A stretch of 64,000 nucleotides of DNA from assembly GCA_014896455.1 (NCBI GenBank), contig JADBKJ010000006.1, positions 1 through 64,000 on the forward strand, read 5' to 3'. Numbering within the stretch: the stretch's first letter is position 1; every line of letters starts with the position of its first letter. Shown piece by piece: positions 44,329-52,780 of the stretch. Position numbers and translations under genes: made by a program. The notes below the pieces were generated by a model that was not told the origin of the DNA, made no database searches, and worked only from the letters and a program-made list of their open reading frames with translations. The stretch is from Thermoanaerobacter sp. (GTDB lineage: Bacteria > Bacillota > Thermoanaerobacteria > Thermoanaerobacterales > Thermoanaerobacteraceae).

Positions 44329-46464
44329 TTATTTATTCAATTGAAGGTATCTTACTATTACAGCAACAGCCTGGGCTCTTGTTAAAGGCTGTTGTGGTTC
44401 AAAGTATCCATCTGAACCATTCATTATTTTAAGACCGGATATTATAGCTATATATCCTCTCATGTCTTGAGGTATTTTTTCTTTGTCTTTAAAGTTTATT
44501 GTAAATATATCTGGAATATCAGCTATATAACCCACACCTAAACTTTTTACAAGCATCTTCGCTGCTTGCTGCCTTGTGACCATAGAATCAGGGCTTTTCT
44601 CTTTTTCTGTTATGATGTTTTTGTTTATTGCTATGGCATAGTAAGTGTCATAATCATCTGGAGATTTTGGCATAGGGTCATAATAGGGAGGCTGTATTGC
44701 TCTAATGAGCATTTTTACAAAATCTTTTTGGAGTATGTTTTTATCTGGATAGAATTTGTCTTCTTTTACATCAATTATTCCGTATTGCACTAAGAGTTTT
44801 ATATCCTTTTCTGCCCAGTTACCTTCTATGTCTGTAAAAATAACCTCTGATTTTTTAACTACAGGTTTTCCACTGTAATCTACAATTTGGCCAGTTTTCG
44901 CATTTATATAGTTGTAGAAGTTTGATTGATACGCAAGTCGTATTGTTGGTGGTTTATCTGGAGATTTATAGTCATAGTCTGGAATGTACGTTAATGTAAA
45001 TTCAGAGTTGTCAAACATTATCTTGTAAGCTTCCTCAAGGCTTATTATATTTTCCGGAGAAGGCAATTTTACAGAAGTCCAATGTATGGAATATGAGACT
45101 ATTTCCCCTGTATAGGGACTTACATTTATATTTATATTGTTGAAAGGACACAAAATTCCATTTGCTACTTCTACATATCTGAATGGATATGCTGGCATTT
45201 TAATCGTTTTGGAGCTTTCCGGAATATTTGTTTCTTGATATGATGTTTTGCTGAACTTTTCAGGTACTGTTTTTTTAAGGTAATCTTCAGCGATTTTTCT
45301 CATCTGTTCTTTGGTGTAGGAAACTTCTTTTCCTTGCACATTGTCTATGTCGGGGCCTCCTCTGGAAAAGGAAGTTAGTTCACCTGTAACTGCATCAACA
45401 GAAGCGGTTACATAGTAGTATTTATTGTCTTTAGTTAAAGTCCAATTAAGATACCATATAGGATTTGATTTTGCAGGAGGATAATCATAGCCGCTATATA
45501 AGTTTGCGCTGCTTAGCTTGTAATCGCTTATTGAAAAAGGAAGGCTGTTTTTAACTACTTCAATAGCTTTGTCTTTTGATATGTATTTTTCTGAGGCTTC
45601 GACTGCTTTTTGCTCTTCTGGAGAGAGTTTTTGTGGAGATTCTCTTCCTACTTCGCTGCCTCCACCTCCGCCGTCATACATTGGCACATAATAGTATTCA
45701 TTTGTTTTTATTTCTCCTGTAATAGCATCTATTGGCGCATTTTGGTATATGCCATAGACTAATATTGCTTGAGGTTCATTGCCGTATACTTGGTTGTAGA
45801 CTAAGTTGTATTGAAGTTTTAAACCTATTTTTTCTTTAAAGATTTTTATTGCTTCTTCCTTAGATATTGCAGCTTTTGGGTCGGGGAAGGAATAATCTTC
45901 CCAATGTAATGAGTAATTAGTTACTTTTAAAGTATTTTTATTTACTGTGACGTATAAAGCGTTATACGGGAAAGGTATACCATTTACTATTCTTTCAAAG
46001 GTGAAGTTATAGTCATAAGAATAGTATTCATTGTAACCATAGTTATTATTGTTAATTTGTTCTTTTGTTTCTTTGAATTTTTCAGGGGCTACTTTTTGTA
46101 AGAATTCAATTGCCACTTTTTTTGCTTCATCTTGCGTGTATTTTGGAATTCTTGGCTGTTCTTGTAAAATAGGGCTCCAACTGTAATAGTTTGTAATTTC
46201 ACCTGTATCGGCATCTATTGTGACGCTTATGTTGTCTTTTGAAGAAGAATTCCAATTGAGATTCCATGACTTTTTATTGCCGTATTCATAGTAGTTAGAG
46301 TTAAAGTCGTAGCCGCTATCACTTATGCCGAGTTTTTGTCTTGCTATTTCAATGGCCTGTTTTAAACTTATCTTTGTATCAGCTTGTGCCTGTGCCATGT
46401 TTGATGGTATCATAATTGTAAACAGGAAGGCAAGGGCAATTGCGATGGAAATAAATTTTTTCAT
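44329..46464 (-). CDS. Exported YcdB/PepSY-like protein with C-terminal SLH domains
   Basis: 711 residues from ATG 46464 (GGAGGAGGTT before it; the longer ORF start is not used). A signal peptide (MKKFISIAIALAFLFTIMI, cleaved near AQA) is followed by two tandem YcdB/PepSY-type repeats (~30-300 and ~310-520; compare YTQDEAKKVAIEFLQKVAPEKF with YTKEQMRKIAEDYLKKTVPEKF). Two to three SLH motifs (DIEGNWAEKDIKLLVQYGII, TRQQAAKMLV, LTRAQAVAVIVRYLQ) would bind it to the wall polymer. An ECF-type promoter lies 38-65 bp upstream, matching that of the ECF sigma gene at 54697. Confidence 0.88.
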   Translation of the reverse strand: MKKFISIAIALAFLFTIMIPSNMAQAQADTKISLKQAIEIARQKLGISDSGYDFNSNYYEYGNKKSWNLNWNSSSKDNISVTIDADTGEITNYYSWSPILQEQPRIPKYTQDEAKKVAIEFLQKVAPEKFKETKEQINNNNYGYNEYYSYDYNFTFERIVNGIPFPYNALYVTVNKNTLKVTNYSLHWEDYSFPDPKAAISKEEAIKIFKEKIGLKLQYNLVYNQVYGNEPQAILVYGIYQNAPIDAITGEIKTNEYYYVPMYDGGGGGSEVGRESPQKLSPEEQKAVEASEKYISKDKAIEVVKNSLPFSISDYKLSSANLYSGYDYPPAKSNPIWYLNWTLTKDNKYYYVTASVDAVTGELTSFSRGGPDIDNVQGKEVSYTKEQMRKIAEDYLKKTVPEKFSKTSYQETNIPESSKTIKMPAYPFRYVEVANGILCPFNNININVSPYTGEIVSYSIHWTSVKLPSPENIISLEEAYKIMFDNSEFTLTYIPDYDYKSPDKPPTIRLAYQSNFYNYINAKTGQIVDYSGKPVVKKSEVIFTDIEGNWAEKDIKLLVQYGIIDVKEDKFYPDKNILQKDFVKMLIRAIQPPYYDPMPKSPDDYDTYYAIAINKNIITEKEKSPDSMVTRQQAAKMLVKSLGVGYIADIPDIFTINFKDKEKIPQDMRGYIAIISGLKIMNGSDGYFEPQQPLTRAQAVAVIVRYLQLNK

Positions 46465-46502
46465 AAAAGAAACCTCCTCCTTTAGTTTTTTCATTTTTAT
46501 TA

Positions 46503-46529
46503 GACGTAAAAAAAGATAAAAAAGTTCCC
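46503..46529 (-). promoter_or_regulatory. ECF-type promoter of the SLH/YcdB gene
   Basis: On the minus strand GGGAAC (46529-46524), 17 nt of T-rich spacer and CGTCTA follow each other, ~38 bp before the ATG. The elements match the promoter of the ECF sigma gene at 54644-54669. Confidence 0.68.
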
Positions 46530-46544
46530 ATAAAGATAAAAAAG

Positions 46545-47468
46545 TTATCTTCCTCTTAAAATATTCCATATGTTAGGGTCTTCTTGACCTAGTCTCCACA
46601 CGGCTATACCGGATAGTTTGTAGCTTTCTACTAAAGATAATTTTGCAGAAAAGCTTTTTGAATCTTCAAACCAGACTGTATGAACTTTGCCATCTAATAC
46701 GTAAGTATAAGTGGATTCTTGAGCTGTTTCGTCATACAGTATATTTATTCCTAAATTTTTAGCTAGAGTTATCGCTTGTTGATATGTGAGAGTTCTGGGA
46801 TAATTTACGCCCTGTGTCCAATCATACCCATAAACAGCCATTCCAAGCCATATCTTTTGAGGAGGTATAACCGTTGTAGCGTAATTTAAAACATTTGTGA
46901 CAAAGCCTATAGAGGCGATGGGACCAGGTTGTGAAAAATGTTCATCATAGGCTAAAATATATACTTCGTCGGCATATTGGGCGATAAAGGAATATTGGAA
47001 AGCTCCAGAAAATGGATGTCTGGGATTGTCAGTTAATTCTGCCGGGACAGAAATTGTGACAGTTTTCCCTATGGCTTTTAAAGAAATGTATGAGTCTCTT
47101 ATAAAAATGTTTAAATTTTCCCTGTCTTCGGGCGGTACAAATTCAAAGTCTATATTGATACCAGGGTAATTGTTAATTACTGCAACATCTCTGATACTTG
47201 CAATAAGAGTGTTTCTTAAAGAGGAAGTCGACAATAAATCGTGTATTAGTTGTGACTTTTTAGGGTCTGAATAGTTGTGGATTATGGCATAAATAGGTAA
47301 ATTGTTGTCGGAGGCAATTTTTTTGACGTCAGTAGAAGACATGTCAGCGAGAGTTCCATCTTCTTTTACTCCATACCAAAAAGGGATGAGGGTTGTTATA
47401 TCCTTTGCATGGGCCTTCAAATCATCGATAGCACCGGGAGCTATATCAAAATACCATTTGTTATCCAT
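46545..47468 (-). CDS. GH18-family glycosidase (spore/wall hydrolase type)
   Basis: 307 residues from ATG 47468 (GGAGG 7 nt upstream). A TIM-barrel GH18 without signal peptide. The catalytic motif appears as GINIDFEFV (the DxxDxDxE family motif, with NYPG in front), then VYILAYDEHFSQPGP and WLGMAVYGYDW are typical of YaaH/SleL-like muramidases/chitinases. No LysM domain is attached. Its stop lies 80 bp before the SLH gene; the two may or may not be co-transcribed, because the ECF promoter lies between them. Confidence 0.86.
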   Translation of the reverse strand: MDNKWYFDIAPGAIDDLKAHAKDITTLIPFWYGVKEDGTLADMSSTDVKKIASDNNLPIYAIIHNYSDPKKSQLIHDLLSTSSLRNTLIASIRDVAVINNYPGINIDFEFVPPEDRENLNIFIRDSYISLKAIGKTVTISVPAELTDNPRHPFSGAFQYSFIAQYADEVYILAYDEHFSQPGPIASIGFVTNVLNYATTVIPPQKIWLGMAVYGYDWTQGVNYPRTLTYQQAITLAKNLGINILYDETAQESTYTYVLDGKVHTVWFEDSKSFSAKLSLVESYKLSGIAVWRLGQEDPNIWNILRGR

Positions 47469-47510
47469 TATCACACCTCCAAAGTTATTTTTTATAAAAA
47501 TTTTTTTATT

Positions 47511-47540
47511 TTGACTTTATACTTTCATAATATGTATAAT
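47511..47540 (+). promoter_or_regulatory. SigA-type promoter for the PspC-side genes
   Basis: TTGACT, 18 bp, TATAAT, followed by an AAGGAGGT ribosome site and ATG 47577. Confidence 0.7.
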
Positions 47541-47576
47541 GTTTTATAGAGTGAAATAAAGGAGGTAACGGTAAAA

Positions 47577-47858
47577 ATGAAAAAAAAGACTGGAATTTTA
47601 GCTAGTGCACTTTCTCTTATATTTGTGGGGGTTTTATTACTTTTACCGAATTTTAATGTATATGTGCCTTATTTTGTTTATGAAATAGTATGGCCTGCCT
47701 TTTTTATTTTGCTAGGTTTAGAGTTGATATTTAGCAATAAACTCTATGGAGAAGAAAATAGTAGCATTAATTTAGGGGTCATATTATTGGCAATTTTGAT
47801 TTTGATTTTTACAAGCAAATTTTTTCATTTAGTTCCTTTAAGTATCATCAATTTTTGA
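47577..47858 (+). CDS. Small membrane protein (LiaI/DUF5668-like)
   Basis: 93 residues, three hydrophobic segments (~8-25, ~33-50, ~65-85). The phrase YEIVWPAFFILLGLELIF resembles DUF5668/LiaI-type transmembrane motifs (also seen at the end of the next protein). It probably belongs to the same envelope-stress group. Confidence 0.65.
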   Translation: MKKKTGILASALSLIFVGVLLLLPNFNVYVPYFVYEIVWPAFFILLGLELIFSNKLYGEENSSINLGVILLAILILIFTSKFFHLVPLSIINF

Positions 47859-47942
47859 CAGGTAAAGTAGTAAGGAAAGAAAAAATTTATCTAAAAAGCT
47901 GTAGAGATAGTATATATAATAAATTAGAGTGGAGGGCAAAAT

Positions 47943-48359
47943 ATGGGTAGAAAATTGTACAGGTCTAGGGAACAAAAAATGCTAGGAGGAGTTTGCGGGG
48001 GAATAGCGGAGTACTTTGATATTGACGTGACTTTAGTAAGGCTTATTTGCCTTTTGGCTGTATTTAGTGGTTTTGGATTGATTCCATATATAATTGCGTG
48101 GATAATAATACCAGAAAACCCTTATCAATTAAAAGGAAACATTATAGATGAAGAGCCTAAAGCCGGAGAGCAACAAGATAACGCAGTAGAAACAGAAGAT
48201 AAAATTAACAAAGCAAATGAAGTTTTAGGTTGGGTTTTAGTGATTTTGGGAGTATTGCTTTTATTAAATAGATTATTACCTTGGTTGAGTTTTTTTAAAA
48301 TTATTTGGCCGGTTTTGCTGATTATAATTGGTTTAGGGATTTTATTTAAAAAACTGTAG
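47943..48359 (+). CDS. PspC-domain membrane protein
   Basis: 138 residues. The N-terminal PspC domain (KLYRSREQKMLGGVCGGIAEYFDIDVTLVRLI) has one span; a charged linker and a C-terminal membrane hairpin (FKIIWPVLLIIIGLGILF) of the DUF5668 kind follow. Firmicute PspC proteins sense envelope damage. AGTGGAGGG precedes the ATG. Confidence 0.9.
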   Translation: MGRKLYRSREQKMLGGVCGGIAEYFDIDVTLVRLICLLAVFSGFGLIPYIIAWIIIPENPYQLKGNIIDEEPKAGEQQDNAVETEDKINKANEVLGWVLVILGVLLLLNRLLPWLSFFKIIWPVLLIIIGLGILFKKL

Positions 48360-48372
48360 GGAGCATGTGCTC

Positions 48373-49470
48373 CTAATCTTTTTGCTGTTCTTGGTTGTTA
48401 TTTACTATATTATTTTTTTCATAGTTTAAAAGCTCTGATACAGTTACAAAACTATAACCTTCAGATTTTAGTTTTTCTATTATCTGAGGGAGTGCAGCTA
48501 AAGTATTAGTTTTTCCTTCATGCATGAGAATTACTGAACCGTTTTTTGTGTGACTTATCACCCGATTGACTACACTTTCTACTCCTGGGTTTTGCCAATC
48601 AGCTGGGTCTACATTCCATAAAACAACATGAAGGCCCAATGCGTCCGATATTTCTAAAAGAGTTTCGTTAAAAGCTCCATAAGGAGGCCTAAAAAGTGTA
48701 GGTTTTACTCCTGTTGATTCAACTACGATTTTTTGCGTTTTGTAAAGTTCCTCTACCATTTGCTCTGGTTTCATTTTCGACATATTAAAGTGACTGTAGG
48801 AATGTAGTCCAATTTCATTGCCATTTTCATAAATATATTTTAGAAGTTCAGGATGTTTTTGAGTATTTTTACCAATAACAAAAAATGTAGCTTTTACCTC
48901 CATGCTTTTTAAGATATCAACATATTTCTCTGTATATTCTGGTATCGGTCCGTCATCAAAGGTAAGAGCAACTACTTTACCTGCACTTTTGTTGTAACCA
49001 AAAACCCTTTTATTAAAAGGAATAGGAGGACCAAAGAATTTTTCTATCTCAGATTTATTGAGCAATTTGAATATGAAAGTGCTTATGCCATAATCTTTAT
49101 CTAAGTTATCAATTTGAGGAGAAATATTTTCCTCAGGTGACACATTTGTAGTATCACTTACTTTAGTGTCTTTTGTAGTATTAGGGTTTACAGAATTTTG
49201 GTTTAAAGAAGTTTGTTTAGAATTATTTTTTTCCTGATTTTTGGTAGTATTAGGTTGTTGTTGCAGTGGGGAGGAACTTTTTTCTTCGCCAGATGGTGTG
49301 TCCAAAATTTTTGTGGTAGAATTTACTTGTACATATCTATCCTCAAACATATATTTATAGGCAAAAGCTGCTGAACCAATGAGGATTGACAGTAAAAACA
49401 CTATTATAAGTGTATAAATTATACTATAAATTATACTTCTATTTTTTTTGCGGCGTCTTCTTGGGGCCAT
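48373..49470 (-). CDS. Polysaccharide deacetylase (NodB domain), membrane-anchored
   Basis: 365 residues from ATG 49470 (AAGGAGATG before it; the GTG/ATG at 49494 has no ribosome site). An Arg/Lys-rich start and one span (~14-36) are followed by a Ser/Thr/Asn/Gln-rich linker (~45-115) and a NodB catalytic domain. Motifs: ALTFDDGP, GLHSYSHFNM, RPPYGAFNE, LWNVDPADWQNPG, ILMHEG. It probably deacetylates peptidoglycan (PdaA/PgdA type). An ECF-type promoter lies 150 bp upstream. Confidence 0.93.
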   Translation of the reverse strand: MAPRRRRKKNRSIIYSIIYTLIIVFLLSILIGSAAFAYKYMFEDRYVQVNSTTKILDTPSGEEKSSSPLQQQPNTTKNQEKNNSKQTSLNQNSVNPNTTKDTKVSDTTNVSPEENISPQIDNLDKDYGISTFIFKLLNKSEIEKFFGPPIPFNKRVFGYNKSAGKVVALTFDDGPIPEYTEKYVDILKSMEVKATFFVIGKNTQKHPELLKYIYENGNEIGLHSYSHFNMSKMKPEQMVEELYKTQKIVVESTGVKPTLFRPPYGAFNETLLEISDALGLHVVLWNVDPADWQNPGVESVVNRVISHTKNGSVILMHEGKTNTLAALPQIIEKLKSEGYSFVTVSELLNYEKNNIVNNNQEQQKD

Positions 49471-49622
49471 ATAATCATCTCCTTGTTGCTTCAATTATAC
49501 TATTTAAATTGTTAACAGTTATTAATAATTAATTAATTTTATGTTACAAATTTGTAATATTTAGAGGAATTAATTTTACTCTTAAGGTTTATTTTTAATT
49601 ATTTTTGGTTTCCATATATGTA

Positions 49623-49648
49623 GACGTAGCAGGAATGACAAAGTTTCA
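49623..49648 (-). promoter_or_regulatory. ECF-type promoter upstream of the polysaccharide deacetylase
   Basis: On the minus strand TGAAAC (49648-49643), exactly 16 nt, then CGTCTA. This is the classical SigW/SigM-like pattern. The deacetylase ATG is ~150 bp downstream with no other gene between. Confidence 0.65.
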
Positions 49649-49730
49649 AATAATATGACAAATTTTCAGTATTTTTAATATGTATATGGTTTTTGCTAAA
49701 AGAAGTCTTGTTAAGATAGAGTTAAATAAG

Positions 49731-49770
49731 AAAGCAGGGAAAATGCCTTAATAAGCAATTTCCCTGCTTT
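49731..49770 (-). terminator. Terminator of the CC/Se-motif gene
   Basis: A 12-bp stem AAAGCAGGGAAA with its complement, followed on the minus strand by CTTATTT; it overlaps the stop codon. Confidence 0.75.
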
Positions 49771-50062
49771 AAATTACTTTCCATCCATTGATTGCAAGAT
49801 ATTTTATACCTAAAATACTTTTAAGTTCAATTGTTAGATTTTCTAATTCCCTTTCATATATTATTTTGTCTACGTATACGTTAATTCTGTCAACTCCTAC
49901 AATATAGTATTTTACTTGATTTTTTGGAATACCAATAAATATTTCTGGGGTGAGGTTAGGCTCTATACAGCAATTTTGGATGTCATGATATTTAATGTAT
50001 ATATTGCCGCCTTTTTTGAGTATATATTCTTTTGCAGCTTTAGTGATTTCCAAATAAAACAC
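49769..50062 (-). CDS. Small CC/Se-motif protein (IscA-like fold)
   Basis: 97 residues. NIYIKYHDIQNCCIEPNLTPEIFIG contains the CC pair of a family that sometimes has selenocysteine there. EYILKKGGNIYI and the overall strand pattern resemble HesB/IscA proteins. Function unknown; it lies just after cstA on the minus strand. Confidence 0.65.
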   Translation of the reverse strand: MFYLEITKAAKEYILKKGGNIYIKYHDIQNCCIEPNLTPEIFIGIPKNQVKYYIVGVDRINVYVDKIIYERELENLTIELKSILGIKYLAINGWKVI

Positions 50063-50080
50063 CCCGTTTCAAATTCTACT

Positions 50081-51877
50081 TTAATTAAATACACTTGCTT
50101 TAATTGCCTCTTTTGTGAGTTTTCCTTTTTTGAGCCATCCATACCATTTTACTAGGGAATCTATTATAATGATGATTGCTAGTAGTATTATTGTAATTGA
50201 AAGCACTACAAGTAACATGTTACCTTTTGGAAGGTAATTGGTGACTATATTTAAGTATGCAGCGTATAATGTAGTTGTAGCCATAAATATGAAAGGAATC
50301 AATGTTATCCACATGTATTGAGGTTTTCCTTTTTTAATGATGACAGTTGTTCCTAGGGCTAAAGCTATTGCTGCAAGTAATTGGTTGGAAGTTCCAAATA
50401 AAGGCCATATTGTTGAAATATTTCCAGTATATACTAGGTAACCCCATGCAAAAGATATTAAGAAGCTTGTAAAAATTATCCCTGGCCACCAGTTTTTATC
50501 TCCTAGAGGTTTGTATATTGCTTCACCTGCTTCTTGTAACAAATATCTTCCTATACGAGTGCCTGCGTCTATTGTAGTTAGAATGAATAATGCTTCAAAT
50601 AGTATTACAAAATGATAGATATATGCACCGAGATGCTCTAAAAAAGGAATTTTGGAGAAAATAAAGGTCATACCTACACCAAGAGTTACTGCGCCACCTG
50701 GCCTTCCTGCTACATTTTCACCGACTAACTGGGATAAAACTGGTAAGTCTACGACTTTCATGCCTAACTTTTGGAAGACTTCAGGAGATACATTTATAGC
50801 AAAGTAATCAGCAGGGTATAAACTTGTTGCAGCTATTAACGCCATCATTGCAACAAACCCCTCTGCTAACATTGCTCCATAAGCTATAGGAAGTATATCT
50901 TTTTCGTTTTTTATCATTTTAGGCGTTGTTCCAGATGACACAAGAGAATGAAAACCAGATATGGCTCCACAGGCTATTGTTATAAACACATAAGGCCATA
51001 CTTTTCCAGGGATTATAGGACCTCCTCCAGCTACATACTGTGTTACAGCAGGCATTTTTATTTCAGGATTTACGATTATAACTCCTATTGCAAGAAGAAG
51101 CATTACACCTAATTTCATATAAGTGCTCAAATAATCCCTGGGCACTAACAAAAGCCACACGGGTAATACTGCCGCAATGAAACCATAACTAGCTAATATT
51201 ACAGTCATTTCTTTCTGGCTAAATGTTAAATAACGAGCTAAAGCTGTGTGTTCAATATAAGGTCCTGCCACAACGGACAATATCAAAAGAGTCACACCTA
51301 TTATTGTTGCTCCTTTTACATCATCAGGTCTAATCCATTTCATGTATATTCCCATAAAGATTGCAATAGGAATTGTGGCAGCAACTGTAAATGTTCCCCA
51401 TGGGCTGTTGTATAAGGCATTTACTACAACGAGTGAAAGACCTGCCAGTGTAATTATAATTATTAAAAGGACGGCTATAGCAGTTGCTACTCCTGATACT
51501 TTACCTACTTCTTTTCTGGTAATGTCTATTATAGAAGATCCATCATGCCTTACAGAAGCGAAAAGTATTACCATGTCGTGAACTGCTCCTGCTAGCACTG
51601 CGCCAATTAAAATCCACAAAGCTCCTGGCAGATAGCCAAATTGTGCAGCAAGTACCGGTCCTACAAGAGGTCCTGCACCGGCTATTGCAGCAAAATGGTG
51701 TCCAAAAAGGACCCATTTGTTAGTTGGAACGTAGTCATAGCCATTTTCCAGTCTATAAGCAGGTGTTGTCCTGTTTTCATCAAATGCTAGAACTTTGGCA
51801 GCGATGAAGGCGCCATAGAATCGGTATGCTAAAGCGTATACACTTGCTGTTATGATAACTAAAACTAGACCGTTCAT
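50081..51877 (-). CDS. cstA: Carbon-starvation protein CstA family (peptide/pyruvate transporter)
   Basis: A 598-residue polytopic membrane protein, about 16 spans. FGHHFAAIAGAGPLVGPVLAAQFGYLPG and SGFHSLVSSGTTPKMI are diagnostic of CstA/BtsT. In E. coli the relatives import pyruvate and are controlled by a LytS/LytR-type system. Here the two-component genes lie immediately upstream (52013-54491), so pyruvate or another carbon nutrient is the probable substrate. Confidence 0.93.
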   Translation of the reverse strand: MNGLVLVIITASVYALAYRFYGAFIAAKVLAFDENRTTPAYRLENGYDYVPTNKWVLFGHHFAAIAGAGPLVGPVLAAQFGYLPGALWILIGAVLAGAVHDMVILFASVRHDGSSIIDITRKEVGKVSGVATAIAVLLIIIITLAGLSLVVVNALYNSPWGTFTVAATIPIAIFMGIYMKWIRPDDVKGATIIGVTLLILSVVAGPYIEHTALARYLTFSQKEMTVILASYGFIAAVLPVWLLLVPRDYLSTYMKLGVMLLLAIGVIIVNPEIKMPAVTQYVAGGGPIIPGKVWPYVFITIACGAISGFHSLVSSGTTPKMIKNEKDILPIAYGAMLAEGFVAMMALIAATSLYPADYFAINVSPEVFQKLGMKVVDLPVLSQLVGENVAGRPGGAVTLGVGMTFIFSKIPFLEHLGAYIYHFVILFEALFILTTIDAGTRIGRYLLQEAGEAIYKPLGDKNWWPGIIFTSFLISFAWGYLVYTGNISTIWPLFGTSNQLLAAIALALGTTVIIKKGKPQYMWITLIPFIFMATTTLYAAYLNIVTNYLPKGNMLLVVLSITIILLAIIIIIDSLVKWYGWLKKGKLTKEAIKASVFN

Positions 51878-52012
51878 TGAATATAACCCCTCCTGTAATA
51901 AATTTCAATTATAAGTTTAACACAGATTTTAAACGATTTCAGCCAATTTGAAATGAAAAGAAGAAATTAAACTATGAAAAGAAATATATATGGATAAAAA
52001 GAAATGACAGGG

Positions 52013-52780
52013 TTAATTATCCCTGTCAAGACCCAGCAAAAGTTTTAGTTCTTTTATTTGAGATTTGCCTACAGGTATTTGGGTTTTTTTGTTGTCATCC
52101 ATTACCACCCAGTAAGTGCCTTTGAACCAAGGCAATATTTCTATTATTTTATTTAAGTTAACAATGTAACTTTTTTGAACCCTAAAAAAGGCATTTTCTT
52201 TAAGCTTTTCTTCAAGGCTTTTTATCGTTCCTTTGTATATAAAATTGTCACTTTTAGTTTTTACCATAACGTCTCCTTCATAGGCTTCTGCAAAAATTAT
52301 TTCATCTAAATCGATAAGTTTTATTCTTCCATTTTTTTCAACAGCTAATTTTTCTATTTTTTTGTTTTCGAATTCTAAGGAGGGATTATATTGTCGTTTC
52401 CATTCCATATCTTTATAAAAGGTTCTTATTTTTTCTAATGTCTTATATAGCCTATGCTGACTTATTGGTTTTAAAAGATAATCAAGGGCTCCTATTTCAA
52501 AAGCTTCTATTGCGTGCATATCATAAGCGGTTACAAAAACCACATAAGGCAGTTTCCCGACAGAAGATATATGTTTTGCTACATCGGAACCGTTTATTTT
52601 TGGAATGTTTATGTCGAGAAATACTACTTCAGGCTTTAACTCTTCTATCAATTTTAGCGCTGAAAGCCCGTTGTCAGCCTCTCCTACAATTTTTATGTCT
52701 TCATACTCACTAAGAAGATATTTGAGTTCATCTCTTGCAGGTGGTTCGTCGTCAATAATTAACGCTTTCAATTTCTTCAT
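52013..52780 (-). CDS. LytTR-family response regulator (BtsR/LytR-like)
   Basis: 255 residues. A receiver domain (phosphoacceptor Asp in PEVVFLDINIPKING, Lys in LLKPIS) and a LytTR DNA-binding domain (~145-250; IFAEAYEGDVMVKT, FFRVQKSYIVNLNKI). The start at 52780 fits AAAGGG better than the ORF-track ATG nine bases upstream. It overlaps the kinase gene. It probably activates cstA, 136 bp downstream. Confidence 0.92.
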   Translation of the reverse strand: MKKLKALIIDDEPPARDELKYLLSEYEDIKIVGEADNGLSALKLIEELKPEVVFLDINIPKINGSDVAKHISSVGKLPYVVFVTAYDMHAIEAFEIGALDYLLKPISQHRLYKTLEKIRTFYKDMEWKRQYNPSLEFENKKIEKLAVEKNGRIKLIDLDEIIFAEAYEGDVMVKTKSDNFIYKGTIKSLEEKLKENAFFRVQKSYIVNLNKIIEILPWFKGTYWVVMDDNKKTQIPVGKSQIKELKLLLGLDRDN

